Assembly: GCF_003473485.1 (NCBI RefSeq)
Contig: NC_053042.1
Location: forward strand, 446,501-510,500
Direction of reading: 5' to 3'
Length of the DNA: 64,000 nucleotides
From: Medicago truncatula
Lineage: Eukaryota; Streptophyta; Magnoliopsida; Fabales; Fabaceae
The notes under the pieces are model-generated. The model was not told where the DNA came from. It made no database searches and saw only the letters and a program-made list of their open reading frames with translations. This document shows positions 12,073 through 23,840 of the stretch, piece after piece; position 1 is the first letter of the stretch; every line of letters begins with the position of its first letter. The position numbers and the translations under genes were made by a program.

Positions 12073-12442
12073 TTTGACATGTAGCTTACGAGTTATGATC
12101 CTCTCTATTTTCATTTTTTTTTTTATAATTTGATTTCGCTCCCATACGTGAGTTCGCTCAATTGCGCCAGAAATATTTGTTTGATTAGGATTGATTAGGG
12201 TGAGTTCACCTTGTTTGGTTTTACTTCTTTTTATTTTTATTTTATATTTTACTTCTTTTTTTTGCCTAAAAAAAAGGAAAAGAAAAACTAACCTCTTTGG
12301 TTGATTTGACGTGTGCCTTACACGTTACAATTATTTTCGTGTTTCAGTGAAATTTTGCAAAATCTAGCAAATGAGTAAATGAATGTGATAATATGAATTA
12401 TGATGAGACACTTGTAAATGGTCAACTTGTCATAAATTTCAT

Positions 12443-12608
12443 AGGAAAATGATAAAAGTTGCAGTTTGGATAGGAAAATGTAGTTTTCAATAGAATTTTT
12501 TTTTCTGTGAAAGGATCTCTTAGGAAAATGACAAAAGTTGCAGTTTGGATAGGAAAATGTAGTTTTCAATAGAAATATTTTTTTTTTTTTCTGTGAAAGG
12601 ATCTCTTT
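12443..12608. repeat. Tandem duplication, two units of about 79 bp
   Basis: The block beginning AGGAAAATGATAAAAGTTGC at 12443 recurs at 12522 and both copies end CTGTGAAAGGATCTCTT. They differ mainly in the length of an internal T run. A related sequence occurs around 32040-32345. Confidence 0.85.
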
Positions 12609-13901
12609 TAAATTTTTGATTAATAGAGCATACAATTTCTTGGGTCCAAAAACAATTTTTTCCTAAATCACTAGGAAAGTACGAATATCATACAATTTGT
12701 AATAAATTTGAACTACATTTAATAGATTATTGTATTTCTTTTTTTTTCATTCTAATAAATATTTTTACATGATCCATCTAGAAAAATCATTTTTACATAA
12801 TTCTTTATACGACCCTCCTAGATTAATGACCGTACAAAAAAGATAAAGATTTTCAAATCAATACAAATATCATAAAATATGTGATATGAATTTTTAATAT
12901 GATTTTTTGAGATTGAAAATAGGTGATACGAATAACAAAAAATATTGTGTGGAATTAATTTTTCTCCCTATAAATATCTTAAATTTTGTTTTTAATTCTT
13001 CTAAATACACAAAATCGTAAAAATAAAAAGAAAAAAAAATCAGAAAATGTGTCACAACTTTGATGAAATTTTGTATTTCTTTTTAGATAGATAAAATAAC
13101 AAAGACATTATAAATTCATACACACATAAGTGGAGGTTCGGGGTTCGAACCCTAATCATACGTTCGATTAACAATTTCAGCATTTTTATCAGTTGAGTTA
13201 AGATTTATGGACATAAAATTGTATATTTAATTGTGATGAAATACAATAGTAAAATAAAAGAAGACGACATACCTCTTCTATCCATTTCACATATGTAGGC
13301 AATATATCACGCATTATTATAAGATCATTTACAAAAAAATTGGTTGTACATAAATATAAAGATCATCTATAAACTTCTTTTTTTTAAAAAAATAACGATA
13401 TTCATTCATTCAAATCGATAAAGTATATCGATATAATACAAATTCAAATTCACTAAAAACGAAAAGGACGAATCTGTGAGCAAACTCACAACATCCATGT
13501 TAATAGCATAAAACGACAAAGTACCTATGCCTACAAATATGACTAATATGACTATATTCAATTCTAAGGAATACTCATGTCTCCAATCTGCAACGTTGAC
13601 GACGCCTAACCCATTGTCATTGATCGAATCTGCACTTGTGCAAAGTTAATCTTTCAACCTAGATCAAATAAACACCGTACTAAGACGGAAAATAAAAAAC
13701 ACATCGCATAAAGACGGGAAATCAAAACAAACATAGTCGTTCAGAGACGACGAAATCACAAAAACAAACGAAAGAAAACAGAAAATATGTGAAATCACTT
13801 ATTCAATTAGGATAGAAGGAAAAACAACTCGGAGGGGTGATTTTTGGGTCAAAATTGACCCTAAATCACCCCTCTGACAAGAAGAAGAAGAAGAAAGGAG
13901 T
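12609..13901. other. Gene-free stretch before the hAT-like element
   Basis: AT-rich. A phrase GGTTCGGGGTTCGAACCCTA near 13134 resembles a SINE or tRNA B-box but has no matching A-box or cloverleaf. A GAAGAAGAAG run lies at 13880-13895. No gene supported. Confidence 0.55.
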
Positions 13902-14521
13902 GACAGATGGCAATGGGTACCCAATGGATAGGGTACTACAATGCCCTTCCCCATGTCCGCATTTATAAAAAAAATACCCGTACCCGTGCCCGTACCCTCG
14001 TGGGCAACAACTTTAGCCCCCTTCCCAATATCCTGCGGGTACTTAAGTGCCCATACCTGCACCCATTACCCACACTTTAACTATGAAAAGACAATAAAAA
14101 CATCACAAATGAAATAAAACTACGGTCCCAATTTTTAAAAATTAACTCATAAAATAATACGAATCGTAGTATTTAGTCAAATAGAAAACATCCAAAATAT
14201 CCCTAAAAAATTATACACTGGCCTGATGGAGTTGTTATTGTATTAAGAAGTTTTTTTGTTTGAGTTTAAGTTTAGACTTAAATAGCTAAATTAATTAATT
14301 AATTATACACAAAAAATAAATAATTTATGATATTATATAAATATGTATAAGCGGGGTTGTGCCTCTGGGCAGTATAGTACCCTTACCCGTGCCCATATCC
14401 ATTTAATTTTGTGGGTATTACCCGGACCCGTACCCAGACCCATAAAAGTGGGATTTTACCCTACTCATTGTGGATATTTTTTACGGGTACCCATTAGATC
14501 TGGGTCCAGTTGTCATCCCTA
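13902..14521. mobile_element. Non-autonomous hAT-like element
   Basis: The left end reads GACAGATGGCAATGGGTACC and the right end, read inward, TAGGGATGACAACTGG followed by ATGGGTACCC. The (T/C)AGGGATGGCAA type terminus and internal runs of ACCCGTACCCGTGCCCG are typical of hAT-like plant elements. No transposase is present and no clean 8-bp duplication was found. Confidence 0.55.
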
Positions 14522-15100
14522 GGTGATGACTAGGGTTTGAGATCATCTATAAACTTTTAGATGCACTTATTATTTCTCTTTTAAATATTTCCTTATTAAT
14601 ATTATCAATTAAGATAAATTTATTACTTCAACTATATATTTTAATGTCCACATTTTTTGTTAAATAGTCCATAAAAATGGACGGAGGAAGTATTTTTTAT
14701 ATTTTTAAATAATATTTCCTCCGTTTCCTATGGGGCGGGTGGTTCAACTCCAATTTCTTTGCAATATAAATAAGTGTGATTTATCCGGCAAACACAACCC
14801 AATTGCTAGTTAAAGGACAATTACATATAGAGTTGGTTCTTAAAAAAAAATTATACACAGAGTTGGGGTTCGAATTCCAAAATCCTCGATCTCCACTTCT
14901 CCATATATAAAATAGTATTAAGTGATTTACCGTCAACTATCAAAACATTTTTGCATTTATTGACCCTGAGCCATTTCAAATTAGATCTAAATTCTTCTTT
15001 GACTAAGATCTTTATGAACTTAATACTAAGTGACTAACTAATAGACACAACAAAATCTGACTGTACCTATTTCCTCTAAAGATCTGCAAGAGAACTTCTT
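14522..15100. other. Intergenic stretch 3' of YSL copy A
   Basis: AT-rich. GGGGTTCGAATTCC near 14867 followed by CTCCACTTCTCC looks like the 3' part of a legume SINE, too degraded to call. The rest is the presumed 3' flank and UTR of the YSL gene. Confidence 0.5.
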
Positions 15101-18100
15101 CTACTTATTTGCCAAGAAGTTCATACAAATTGGTGGATGAATCTTAAACCAAGCAAGAAGAGATGAAGGAAGAACCCATATCCCATCTCCACAAATCAAA
15201 CCAGAAGCAACAGCTGGAATCATCAAACCTGCTTCCTCTTTTTTCATCCAACTCCAAACAAACACTACCAAACTCCCCACACACATGTCAATGGCAAAGT
15301 AAGCACCTACAACAAAAGGTACAGCCATTGCCATTGGAAGTGGGACCCACTTTCCAATATTTTTAGGATTCCAATCTCTCAACAAGTTAGCCAACAAAGC
15401 AAATGCAAAAAACCCATAACAGAATTGCAAGCAATGACTTGGTAGTGCTGAAAAGCCTTCAACACCAAGAATTGCCATGTTTCTATAGATGATAGCATAT
15501 GGTGATTTGTATTCACCATCAGGGTTTCCAACATCATATGTATGATAGAAAATAGAGGCTGTGAGTGGTGCTACAACACAACCTATTGCTGTACCAATTG
15601 TTTGTGATACAAGCATTGATCTTGGTGAAGTTAGAGTTAAATAACTAGTTTTAAAATCTTGCATTAAATCAGCTGAAGTTGAAGCTAGCGATTTTATTAG
15701 TCCACATGCTACAAGTCCAGCAACAACACCGTCACTTTTTCCTCCTAGGGCTGCAAGAATGAAAAGTGCTACTTTTCCATAGTTATAGGACATGTTCATG
15801 TCGGTTAAGCCGGCACCATAAGCATTGCAGAAGCCAAGAATTGGTGCTAGGAGATAAGCAACCACCACAAAGTACCACTTCACTTGTGGGAATATGTGAG
15901 GGATAACTGTGATTGAAATTATGGTGAGTCCTAGATACCCTACAAATGCTAACCATATTGGGATGCTTTCTTTTACAAAAAATTCATCGCGTGTTAGATC
16001 GTCTAGAGTCCGGTTCTGGCTATTATCTTTAAAGGAATCTGTTGTGAAAAAAATATACACACATTAGATTCATTGTTGTCCAATTGTGGCTATAGTTTTA
16101 TAGTGTAGCAGAATATAATAAATCACTGTTGTTCTGTGAAAAGTGCTAAAAGGCCATATATTTACCTGCTTTGTGATCCCTCTTTTTCATACAGGCCTGA
16201 AAATTTAAGGCACTGAAATATATAATTTTGATAAAATTGTAGAGCCCATCACCAAGGATTAATGAAATGGAAATAAAAACCTGCATCATGAAAATAAATG
16301 AAAGTTAAGGCTTAAAATGGAAAAAATAACTCAAAATCTGTTCTAATATAGTGTCCTTCAACTTTTGTTCAGTTAAATACCTTATATCCATTAAGGCTCT
16401 TCATGCTACTCTCTGGTAAAGTTTCAGGGAACCAATTTCCTTTTAGTACTCTGATCAACGGCCACAGAATACCCCATGAAACCACAGCACCAAAAAGCAA
16501 TGATAAATTGACAAGATGAGAACAGATCATTCCTGCTCCAACATATGTCATGCTGAAATCAAAGTAAAATCTGCAAAAAAATATTAAACATTCTTCTAGT
16601 CAGTTAATATTGACAAACGTTTCATGGTTCAGTTAAAGGACCGGTTCAAACTCCGTCTACAGAGAAAATACTAACATAACAACTAATATACCAACATTTA
16701 CTTATTAAAAAAAGAGAGAAATGGAATCAAAGCACACACGTGTTTTTCCATGCTTTCAATCCGAAAGTAGGAAACTGAGCAAATCCACATTGGCCATCAC
16801 CAGCATAGAACCATTGGAAGAAAGACCAAAGCAAACTGAATGAGAAGAACCGCGTGAAACCCTTAACCTGCTTCCTGTGAAAGATACCAATTTAGTTTTA
16901 TATGTTTTCATCTTGAAATAACAAATAGAGTACAAATAACATAAACATAGTTGGTTTCATAACCATACTTGGCCATGACATTTCCTTTAGGAGTATGGAA
17001 TCCATTAATAAGAACACCTGTAGCAGTTCCACTTGGATAAGGTAATTTAGAGTCTATTATCATCATCTGTTGTATAACATAGCAAACAACAATGAAGTTA
17101 CCCTAAATTCAATTCATCTTAAATAAAAACTTTCATCACTTCCACATTCATATATTGTAACTTAAAAAATATACTTGATTTCATCGAAATATCCTCCAAT
17201 CACTATATCGATCATTGGGTGAAGATTATATGGCTCATATTCTGAGCTTGTATTTTAAACTTTATTTGGTGAAGTCAGAATATGAACAGTCTAACCTCCA
17301 TCCAATGGCCAAGATGTAGTCACTGCAGGAACAATAACGTAAAGTAAATAGTGTATCGCAGAACAACGGCGATTTGCTCGAGTTCCGCTATGCAATATAG
17401 TTATAGATAGTGCTGCTATAGCTGCTATTTGACAGCATTATTTGACTGCATTATTTGACTGCAATACCTTTCTAAAGGGAATTAATGCTGTTAGCCCAAC
17501 AAAGTAAGTAACAAATAGAAAGCCTGTCATCCAGCCAATTCCAGTCTCCTTGGTGTCAGGAGTATTCCCCGGTGTACTAGCCCCCCCAACTCGCTCATAT
17601 GTCGCCCTATTCAAACCCAAAAGGTAAGATCCAAAACCACCTATAAATGAACAAGTAAAATTTAGAAAACTACAAATACAAATTATATAAATTAAATAAT
17701 GTTTGTTAAACTAGTAGTTAATGAACTTTAATAGGGTTTAACTGAGAACGGGAGTAACCCTGGCAGGAACAGTCTTTGGCCATACTTACCTCCTGGCCGA
17801 ACTCCAGATTACCAGGACTCCATTCCCCTGGGTACTGGAGGATTCAAACCAACCAGTTTTCTCAAAAGTAATTCACTTTAAACCGTAAACGGAGATATTG
17901 AAATAACAACGAAACAAAAAACTAACCTCCAAAAGATGGACTGTAGCATGCAACAGCACAAGTCTGAATTATGGTATTCTCCTGTCTAGTGAAAGGTGTT
18001 GAAACAATATTTGCTTTCTCAAGAATCTTAGTCCAAAGTTTAATGAACACAAAGCCAAGAAGTGCCACTGAAACATTGAGATTAGGAACTAGACCAGTTG

Positions 18101-18299
18101 TGAGGTTCAGCTTCAGCACAATCACACTATACACTATACCAATAAGGATACTAGTTATTAGTCCTCTAATTGTGAACTGTTTTGTCCATGGTGCTATTCC
18201 ACTCCCATCTTCTACATCAATTCCAACCTTTTCTACATCTTCTCTCTCTAAATTCTCAATCTCTCTGAGTTCTTGTTCTTCATTGCTTATATTGCCCAT
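15101..18299 (-). CDS. YSL-family metal-chelate/oligopeptide transporter, copy A, 673 aa
   Basis: Seven coding exons with GT-AG borders and unbroken frame: 17927-18299, 17468-17640, 16969-17066, 16740-16874, 16381-16570, 16166-16280 and 15101-16038 (2,022 nt). YSL proteins are plasma-membrane or endomembrane proton-coupled carriers of metal-nicotianamine complexes. Members of the YSL5/7/8-like group, which this resembles, have also been linked to peptide substrates, so the cargo cannot be assigned from sequence. Visible features are the acidic N-terminal head (residues 1-40), a basic IRGL before the first membrane segment (about 45-65), [19 protein letters not shown], a [11 protein letters not shown] motif in exon 3, and a large last exon with many hydrophobic segments. 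Exon lengths are identical in copy B. The start is chosen by conservation among the three copies; in-frame upstream ATGs at 18308 and 18338 are not conserved. A conserved non-coding 5' exon lies near 18789-18900. Confidence 0.92.
17705..17880. repeat. Dispersed repeat in YSL intron 1 (shared with copy B)
   Basis: The intron contains the phrases CGAACTCCAGATTACCAGG and CTCCATTCCCCTGG. The same phrases occur at the matching place in copy B intron 1 (about 30305-30520), and a diverged version lies in the TBC gene intron near 37300-37370. The shared intron position means it was present before the YSL copies separated. Confidence 0.7.
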
Positions 18300-18788
18300 T
18301 GGAATCATCAAATTCTCTGCTTCTAATAAGTGAGTCAATCTTCAAAGAAAGTAGAATAAATATTATAGTTAGCATAGTGAAATTTATTTTGAGACACAGA
18401 TTGATTTTAAATGAATTAATTATGTAAAATTGACTGCGACTAAGAGTGAGTTGAATTGATTAAGCAAAAGTGATTGCATAAATGTTTGGATAAGTAAAAG
18501 TTGGTTGAAGAATAAAATTAAGACTAAAAATCAAATGTAGAAGCCAAAAGCTAAATATTCAAGCTTCAAGTTAAAATCAATTCTTGAGGTTAAATCAATT
18601 CAACTAAAAAACATCTAAACATGTCAAACTCAATTTGATCATGAGAGATAATTCCAAAATTAGTTTCTCAGAACTCTTTGATAAGATTGAAATTCTAATA
18701 GCATTGTGATAGCAGAAGACAAGTAAAAAGAAAAGAAAAAGTTGTTGAAATGTGAAACCTCTTATAAATATTACAAACATCATCGTAC

Positions 18789-18900
18789 CTTTGCAACAAT
18801 GAACAAGAGAGTGTGAGTGATGAATAAATCTTAGAAACTCAGAATGTGAGACAAGAATCTCACAAACCCACCACAAGACAGGTTCTGAAAATCTTATCAA
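18789..18900 (-). other. Probable non-coding 5' UTR exon of YSL copy A
   Basis: A block conserved with 31590-31700 upstream of copy B ends at a donor (CAAAG then GTACGATG on the minus strand). It would splice to an acceptor at 18317 just upstream of the ATG. TATA-like AT repeats lie a little farther upstream (about 18904-18935). Transcription is inferred, not seen. Confidence 0.55.
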
Positions 18901-18984
18901 ATCAAATATATGTGTATGTATATGTATATATATTGAAACGTGTGATTGCACAAACAGATTAACATTTTTGCAGATATGTTTAAG

Positions 18985-19045
18985 ATGTCCTTTGTCTATG
19001 TCTATGTCTATGTCTATGTTTAAGATGTCATTTGTCTATGTTTGA
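18985..19045. repeat. Short TGTCTA hexamer repeat
   Basis: About four consecutive copies of TGTCTA, then another cluster near 19035, at the left edge of the retrotransposon relic. Confidence 0.7.
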
Positions 19046-20856
19046 TAGTGATTTTGAGATGGATTTGGTTTGTCTACATTTGAGTGGTATGGATGTGATT
19101 CTTGGTATGAATTGGTTGGAATACAACCATGTGCACATTAATTGTTACAGTAAGTCGGTGTATTTCTCTTCTGCTGAAGCAGTTGGAACGTGATGACATT
19201 TTGATGTTTTCCTTGATGGCTTCCTTATCTATTGAGAATCAAGCAGTGATTGATAAACTACAAGTGGTATGCGATTTTCCAGAAATTTTTCCTGATGAAA
19301 TTCCTGATGTGCCTCCAGAGAGAGAAGTTGAGTTTTCGATTGATCTTGTTCCTGGAACGAAGCCTGTGTCTATGACACCTTATCGTATGTCAGCTTCTGA
19401 GTTGGCCGAGTTGAAGAAACAATTAGAAGATCTCCTTGAGAAGAAGTTTGTTAGACCAAGTGTTTCGCCTTGGGGAGCGCCGGTTTTGCTAGTAAAGAAG
19501 AAAGATGGTAGCATGAGATTGTGTATTGACTATCGACAGTTGAACAAGGTGACAATAAAGAATAGGTATCAACTTCCAAGGATTGATGACTTGATGGATC
19601 AGTTAGTGGGTGCAAAAGTTTTCAGCAAGATAGATTTGAGATCAGGTTATCACCATATTAAAGTAAAAGATGAAGATATGCAGAAGACAGCCTTCAGAAC
19701 GCGGTATGCTCACTATGAGTACAAGGTTATGCCTTTCGGTGTTACGAATGCACCTGGAGTATTTATGGAGTACATGATTCGCATCTTTCATGCATTTTTG
19801 GATCGGTTCGTGGTTGTTTTCATTGATGATATTTTGATTTACTCCAAGTCTGAAGAAGAACATGCTGAGCATTTGAAGCTGGTTTTGCAAGTGTTGAAAG
19901 AGAAGAAGCTTTATGCGAAATTATCTAAGTGTGAATTCTGGTTAAAAGAAGTGAGCTTTCTTGGGCATGTTATTTCTGGTAGTGGTATTGCAGTGGATCC
20001 GTCTAAAGTTGAAGCGGTATCGCAATGAGAGACTCCTAAGTCAGTTACTGAGATTAGAAGCTTTTTGGGATTGGCTGGTTATTATAGACGATTTATAGAA
20101 GGATTTTTCAAGTTAGCACTTCCACTAACGCAGTTGACTTGTAAAGGTAAAGCCTTTGTGTGGGATGTTCAATGCGAGAACAGTTTCAGTGAATTAAAGA
20201 AGCGGTTGACGACAGCTCCGGTTTTGATTTTGCCGAAGTCAGATGAACCTTTTGTGGTATATTGTGATGCGTCCAAGTTGGATTTAGGTGGTGTGCTTAT
20301 GCAAGATGGTAAAGTAGTAGCTTATGCTTCGAGACAGTTGAGAATTCATGAGAAGAATTATCCCACGCACGATTTAGAGTTGGCTGCTGTGGTCTTTGTA
20401 TTGAAGATATGGAGACATTATTTGTACGGTTCGAGATTTGAAGTGTTTAGTGATCATAAGAGTTTGAAGTATCTGTTCGATCAGAAGGAATTGAATATGA
20501 GGCAGCGTAGATGGCTAGAATTGCTGAAGGATTATGATTTTGAGTTGAGCTATCATCCGGGTAAAGCTAATGTTGTTGCAGATGCTTTGAGTAGGAAGAC
20601 CTTGCATATGTCTGCTATGATGGTAAAAGAATTCGAGTTGCTTGAACAGTTCAGAGATTTGAGCTTAGTGTGTGAAATGTCATCTGAAAGTGTGAAGCTA
20701 GGAATGCTGAAGATTGATAATGAATTTCTGAAAAGTATTAAAGAGGCACAGAAAGCTGATGTGAAGTTTGTGGACTTGTTGGTTGTTAGAGATCAGACTG
20801 AAGACAGTGATTTTAAAATCGATGATCAAGGTGTGCTGAGGTTTCAACAACTTTAA
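19046..20856 (+). mobile_element. Ty3/gypsy (Tekay/Del-like) pol relic: protease part, RT, RNase H
   Basis: The frame from about 19046 carries the C-terminal part of a retroviral-type protease ([11 protein letters not shown]). A frameshift near 19180 leads to a complete-looking reverse transcriptase in 19129-20028 (LCIDYRQLN, catalytic VFIDDIL) and then RNase H in 20065-20856 ([21 protein letters not shown]). A TGA at 20026-20028 interrupts the polyprotein where a Trp codon is usual. The reading stops at 20856 in an abrupt junction, and gag, integrase and chromodomain are absent. No flanking LTR in the same orientation was found. It is a dead fragment of a retrotransposon that would normally encode a single polyprotein. 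Confidence 0.92.
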
Positions 20857-20969
20857 TAGTTCATATAAAGAATCACAGCTTCAACAACTTGGCAACTTAA
20901 ACATCTTTGACTCGACAAATGCGACTCCAACTCGACTATGCAACTTAGACCTCTTATATGCATGTGGTA

Positions 20970-21120
20970 CCAATCCAGGGCATCAAGCCCCCAACGTATT
21001 GAGCGTAAATAGGCTCCCAGGGCATCAAGCCCTCAACTTATTTGAGCATTAATATACTCCCAGGGCATCAAGCCCTCAACTTAATTGAGCAAAGGCTCCA
21101 GGGCATCAAGCCTCCAACAA
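20970..21120. repeat. Four units of about 42 bp with CAGGGCATCAAGCC
   Basis: Copies of CAGGGCATCAAGCC start at 20976, 21018, 21061 and 21099, separated by variable text related to CTCAACTTATTTGAGC. Confidence 0.9.
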
Positions 21121-21141
21121 TGAAATGCTAATGCATGGACT

Positions 21142-22389
21142 TGATGAAGGATTTTTACCTCTCATAAAACTATTTACACGTAAGTATATATAGGATCGTG
21201 TCCACAGGGAGTTGCGTATTTCATAAGCATTTTCACAATATTTGTCACGTTAAGTGTTTGGGTATAAATTGTTTGTTTGTGTAAAATTATTTTCCTAATT
21301 GACATAAAAGTAAAACGAGAAGAGATAGGGCTATTCCGCTTGCGGTCAGAGACATCAACCAAGCGTAACAGCTGCAATCTCTCGATCGATTAACGAATTC
21401 TAGCTTTTTAAACTATATTATCACAATCACTCGACAATATCATTCGTGTCCAAATGATATCGTTATTTCTAAGGGATCGTTTAAACATCGATTTCCCAAA
21501 CATTTAAACAATCACGAAGTCGATTGGATAATTTAATCGACGATTTCCCAACCGATTAATTCACCCAAAAGCATTAAGTCCTAGATTAAAAGTGATTATC
21601 AAATATTAACATCCATGTCTAGAGTGATAACTTAAGATAGATTGTTATTCTATTTCTAGATTCAAAAGTATGTGTCCATATCATTTTGAATCTCAATAAA
21701 ACAATAAAAGCAAGAATAACAACAATATTGAATAAATTGCTAGAACCATATATTAAATGATCAAAAGATTACATAATAGCTTGTTTGAATACCTCAAAAC
21801 CACAAGAATGGATGTAGCTACATATGTCTATGATAGCTTTGCAAAGGATGAAGAAAAGATGAAGATTCCATGACAAGATTCATGATGTCTCAACAAATCT
21901 TGGCTTGAGTCTACTCCTAACTACCTTGCCTTGTATTTCTCTCTCTAGAAATGTCATAATCTCTCTCTAAAACCAGAAAAATATAAATAAAAATGTAATT
22001 GTATCAAAAAGAAGAGAAAAATCTATTTATATGGGCTGAGTATGGGTAATCTGGCTTAAGCCAGATGCGGAAAATCTCACGCAGCTCCAATGGATGGCTT
22101 CCACGTAACCTTAGCTTGTTGACATTTCTAGATCTGGCTTGAGCCTGCTTGGGGCGAGCTCTCTCTGGACAATTCTGGCTTAAGCGAGTTTTCTGGCTTG
22201 AGCCAGAAAACTTCTGCACTTTGGTTGATTCTTGGGTCCTGGCTTGTATTTTCCTGCACAAAAAGGGTAGAGTAAGATATATGAAGCGTAAATGCATAAA
22301 ATTGGAGTTTTTCCATAGATAACTTGTAGAACAAGTCACTAAAATGCCTAAATTAACATAAGAAATATATCACTTTTGAGCACTTATCA
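21142..22389. mobile_element. Solo LTR, 1,248 bp, with 5-bp target duplication
   Basis: The element begins TGATGAAGG and ends CACTTATCA (TG...CA, extended to TGAT...ATCA), and is flanked by identical GGACT at 21137-21141 and 22390-22394. There is no internal coding region. These features fit an LTR left behind after LTR-LTR recombination. It is inserted inside an older LTR fragment. Internal text includes repeated CTGGCTT(A/G)AGCC words around 22050-22215. Confidence 0.85.
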
Positions 22390-22759
22390 GGACTCGACCT
22401 CTTAAACATCTTAAATTGACAACCTCTTATATAATCCAATAATTTGGAACTTCATCATCTTAATCAACTTAGACCGACTCATGCAGCTTAGTTAAATAAC
22501 GGCAACACAGGCAGTATACAAAAACATCAAGACATAATAATATCAAATGCAAGTCAACAACATCTCAATTATTCACATATAATTCAAGTAATGCATATAC
22601 AATTATATCACAATATAAACAACATCAAATCATCATAAATCAGCTTTACAGATCATCATTAATATTATTTATAATATTCATAGCTACCCCAAGGTTCAAC
22701 TCTCAACGACTCGTGCGACAAAGATCGCAAAATCCTAAACAAGCATTTTGCAACTGGGT

Positions 22760-23093
22760 CACTCGCGAGGCGAGAGCCTCTGCTCGCCATGGCGAGTTCA
22801 GGTCAGATTCCCAAAGTTTCATTCTAAAATCTTTCCAGGTTCAATCTCATTCTACATTCTTTCCTAATCATTAATAGACATGTTCAGACACTCAAAAGCA
22901 TCTAAGGATCAACTCAAAAGTCAAAATCACGGAATCTTGCAAGCTCTCTAGTCAAGCTCGCTAGGCGAGTTCATCTGCTCGCTATGGCGAGCTGCGACGT
23001 GCAACTCGCGAGGCGGATAAGGTTTGCTCGCGAGGCGAGCGATGAAGTTCATCACTCGCCGTGGCGAGGATCATAGCTCGGGAGGCGAGCGAT
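22760..23093. repeat. Cluster of GC-rich palindromes CTCGCnnGGCGAG
   Basis: About eight near-palindromes of the form CTCGC(G/C/T)A(G/T)GGCGAG occur in 330 bp, for example near 22763, 22782, 22958, 22980, 23008, 23027, 23055 and 23075. They stand out from AT-rich surroundings and can form short hairpins. Confidence 0.85.
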
Positions 23094-23749
23094 GAATGTC
23101 GCTATAGGCAGAAGTGCAGTTTTTCATAAAAATCACTAATTCTCATGGTTTCAAGCCTAACTTTGATTCCATAATTCATCATACACCTAATCTAAGGTCT
23201 AGGAACAATTTCCACATCAATCTAACAAGTTTTCACCGTTTAATCAATAATTCTTCAATTTTAACCTACTTTTCGATTCCTCTAAAACTCATCCTACTTC
23301 ATGTTAAACCTAACCATTGAATCACAGACTTAATAGAATTGCAAAGTTAGTCTCACCCTTACCTTAACAATGAAAATCGCAGCTCTCTAGGTGCTTCTCC
23401 CTTCTCTTGGCTTTTTCTCCCTTTTCTCCAAAATTGATCGTACGTTCTGTTTTTCTAAACTAGGTCTTTCCTACTTATATCTCCACCATCTATCTTATCT
23501 TATTTCTCTTTCTCCCCCCAAACTCTCTAAAATCTCATAACAACCCCTAAACTTAATATTATTTTATTTTCAAATCTTATTCTATTAAATAATATAATAA
23601 GCCACTTAATAAATCACATAATCATATTAATATATTATAAACTCATCTTAAAACAATCAAATAAAACAAATAATTCAAAGAGGGTGTTACAGTATTTGGC
23701 GAGATCCAATTTACATAATTTCCCCAATGTCATGCTCCTAGCTAACTTT

Positions 23750-23840
23750 ATTTTTTTGTTTTGTTTGATGGCCGAGGTTTAAACCCCAAACCTTACATAT
23801 ATTATGTATTGTCAATAATAATTGAATAAGGTCACGAGGA
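23750..23840 (-). mobile_element. tRNA-derived SINE, degraded, minus orientation
   Basis: Read on the minus strand it has TCCTCGTGACCTTA, then TACATAATATATGTAAGG, a B-box-like TTTGGGGTTTAAACC and GGCCATC followed by an A-rich tail. This is the same plan as the SINE at 11983-12072. Confidence 0.65.

Larger units (their letters stand above)
20860..23691 (-). mobile_element. LTR fragment, minus orientation, split by a solo LTR
   Basis: On the minus strand the block begins TGTAACACCCTC at 23691, a typical LTR start of legume Ty3/gypsy elements, and runs leftward to about 22395, then continues beyond the inserted solo LTR into 20860-21141. It has no coding sequence but holds GC-rich palindromes (22760-23093) and a 42-bp tandem repeat (20970-21120). 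Its orientation is opposite to the adjacent pol relic, so the two are unlikely to be parts of one intact element. The left limit is uncertain. Confidence 0.6.

Noticed and set aside
13120-13160. Possible tRNA gene (GGTTCGAACCC)
   Set aside because: No A-box and no acceptor or anticodon arms. More likely a degraded SINE piece.
13799-14062. Minus-strand 87-codon frame with Gly-Thr repeats
   Set aside because: Most of it lies in the hAT-like element and reflects its ACCCGTACCCG repeats.
20970-21120. CRISPR-like spaced repeats
   Set aside because: Eukaryotic LTR-derived DNA, spacers are related to one another, and there are no cas genes.
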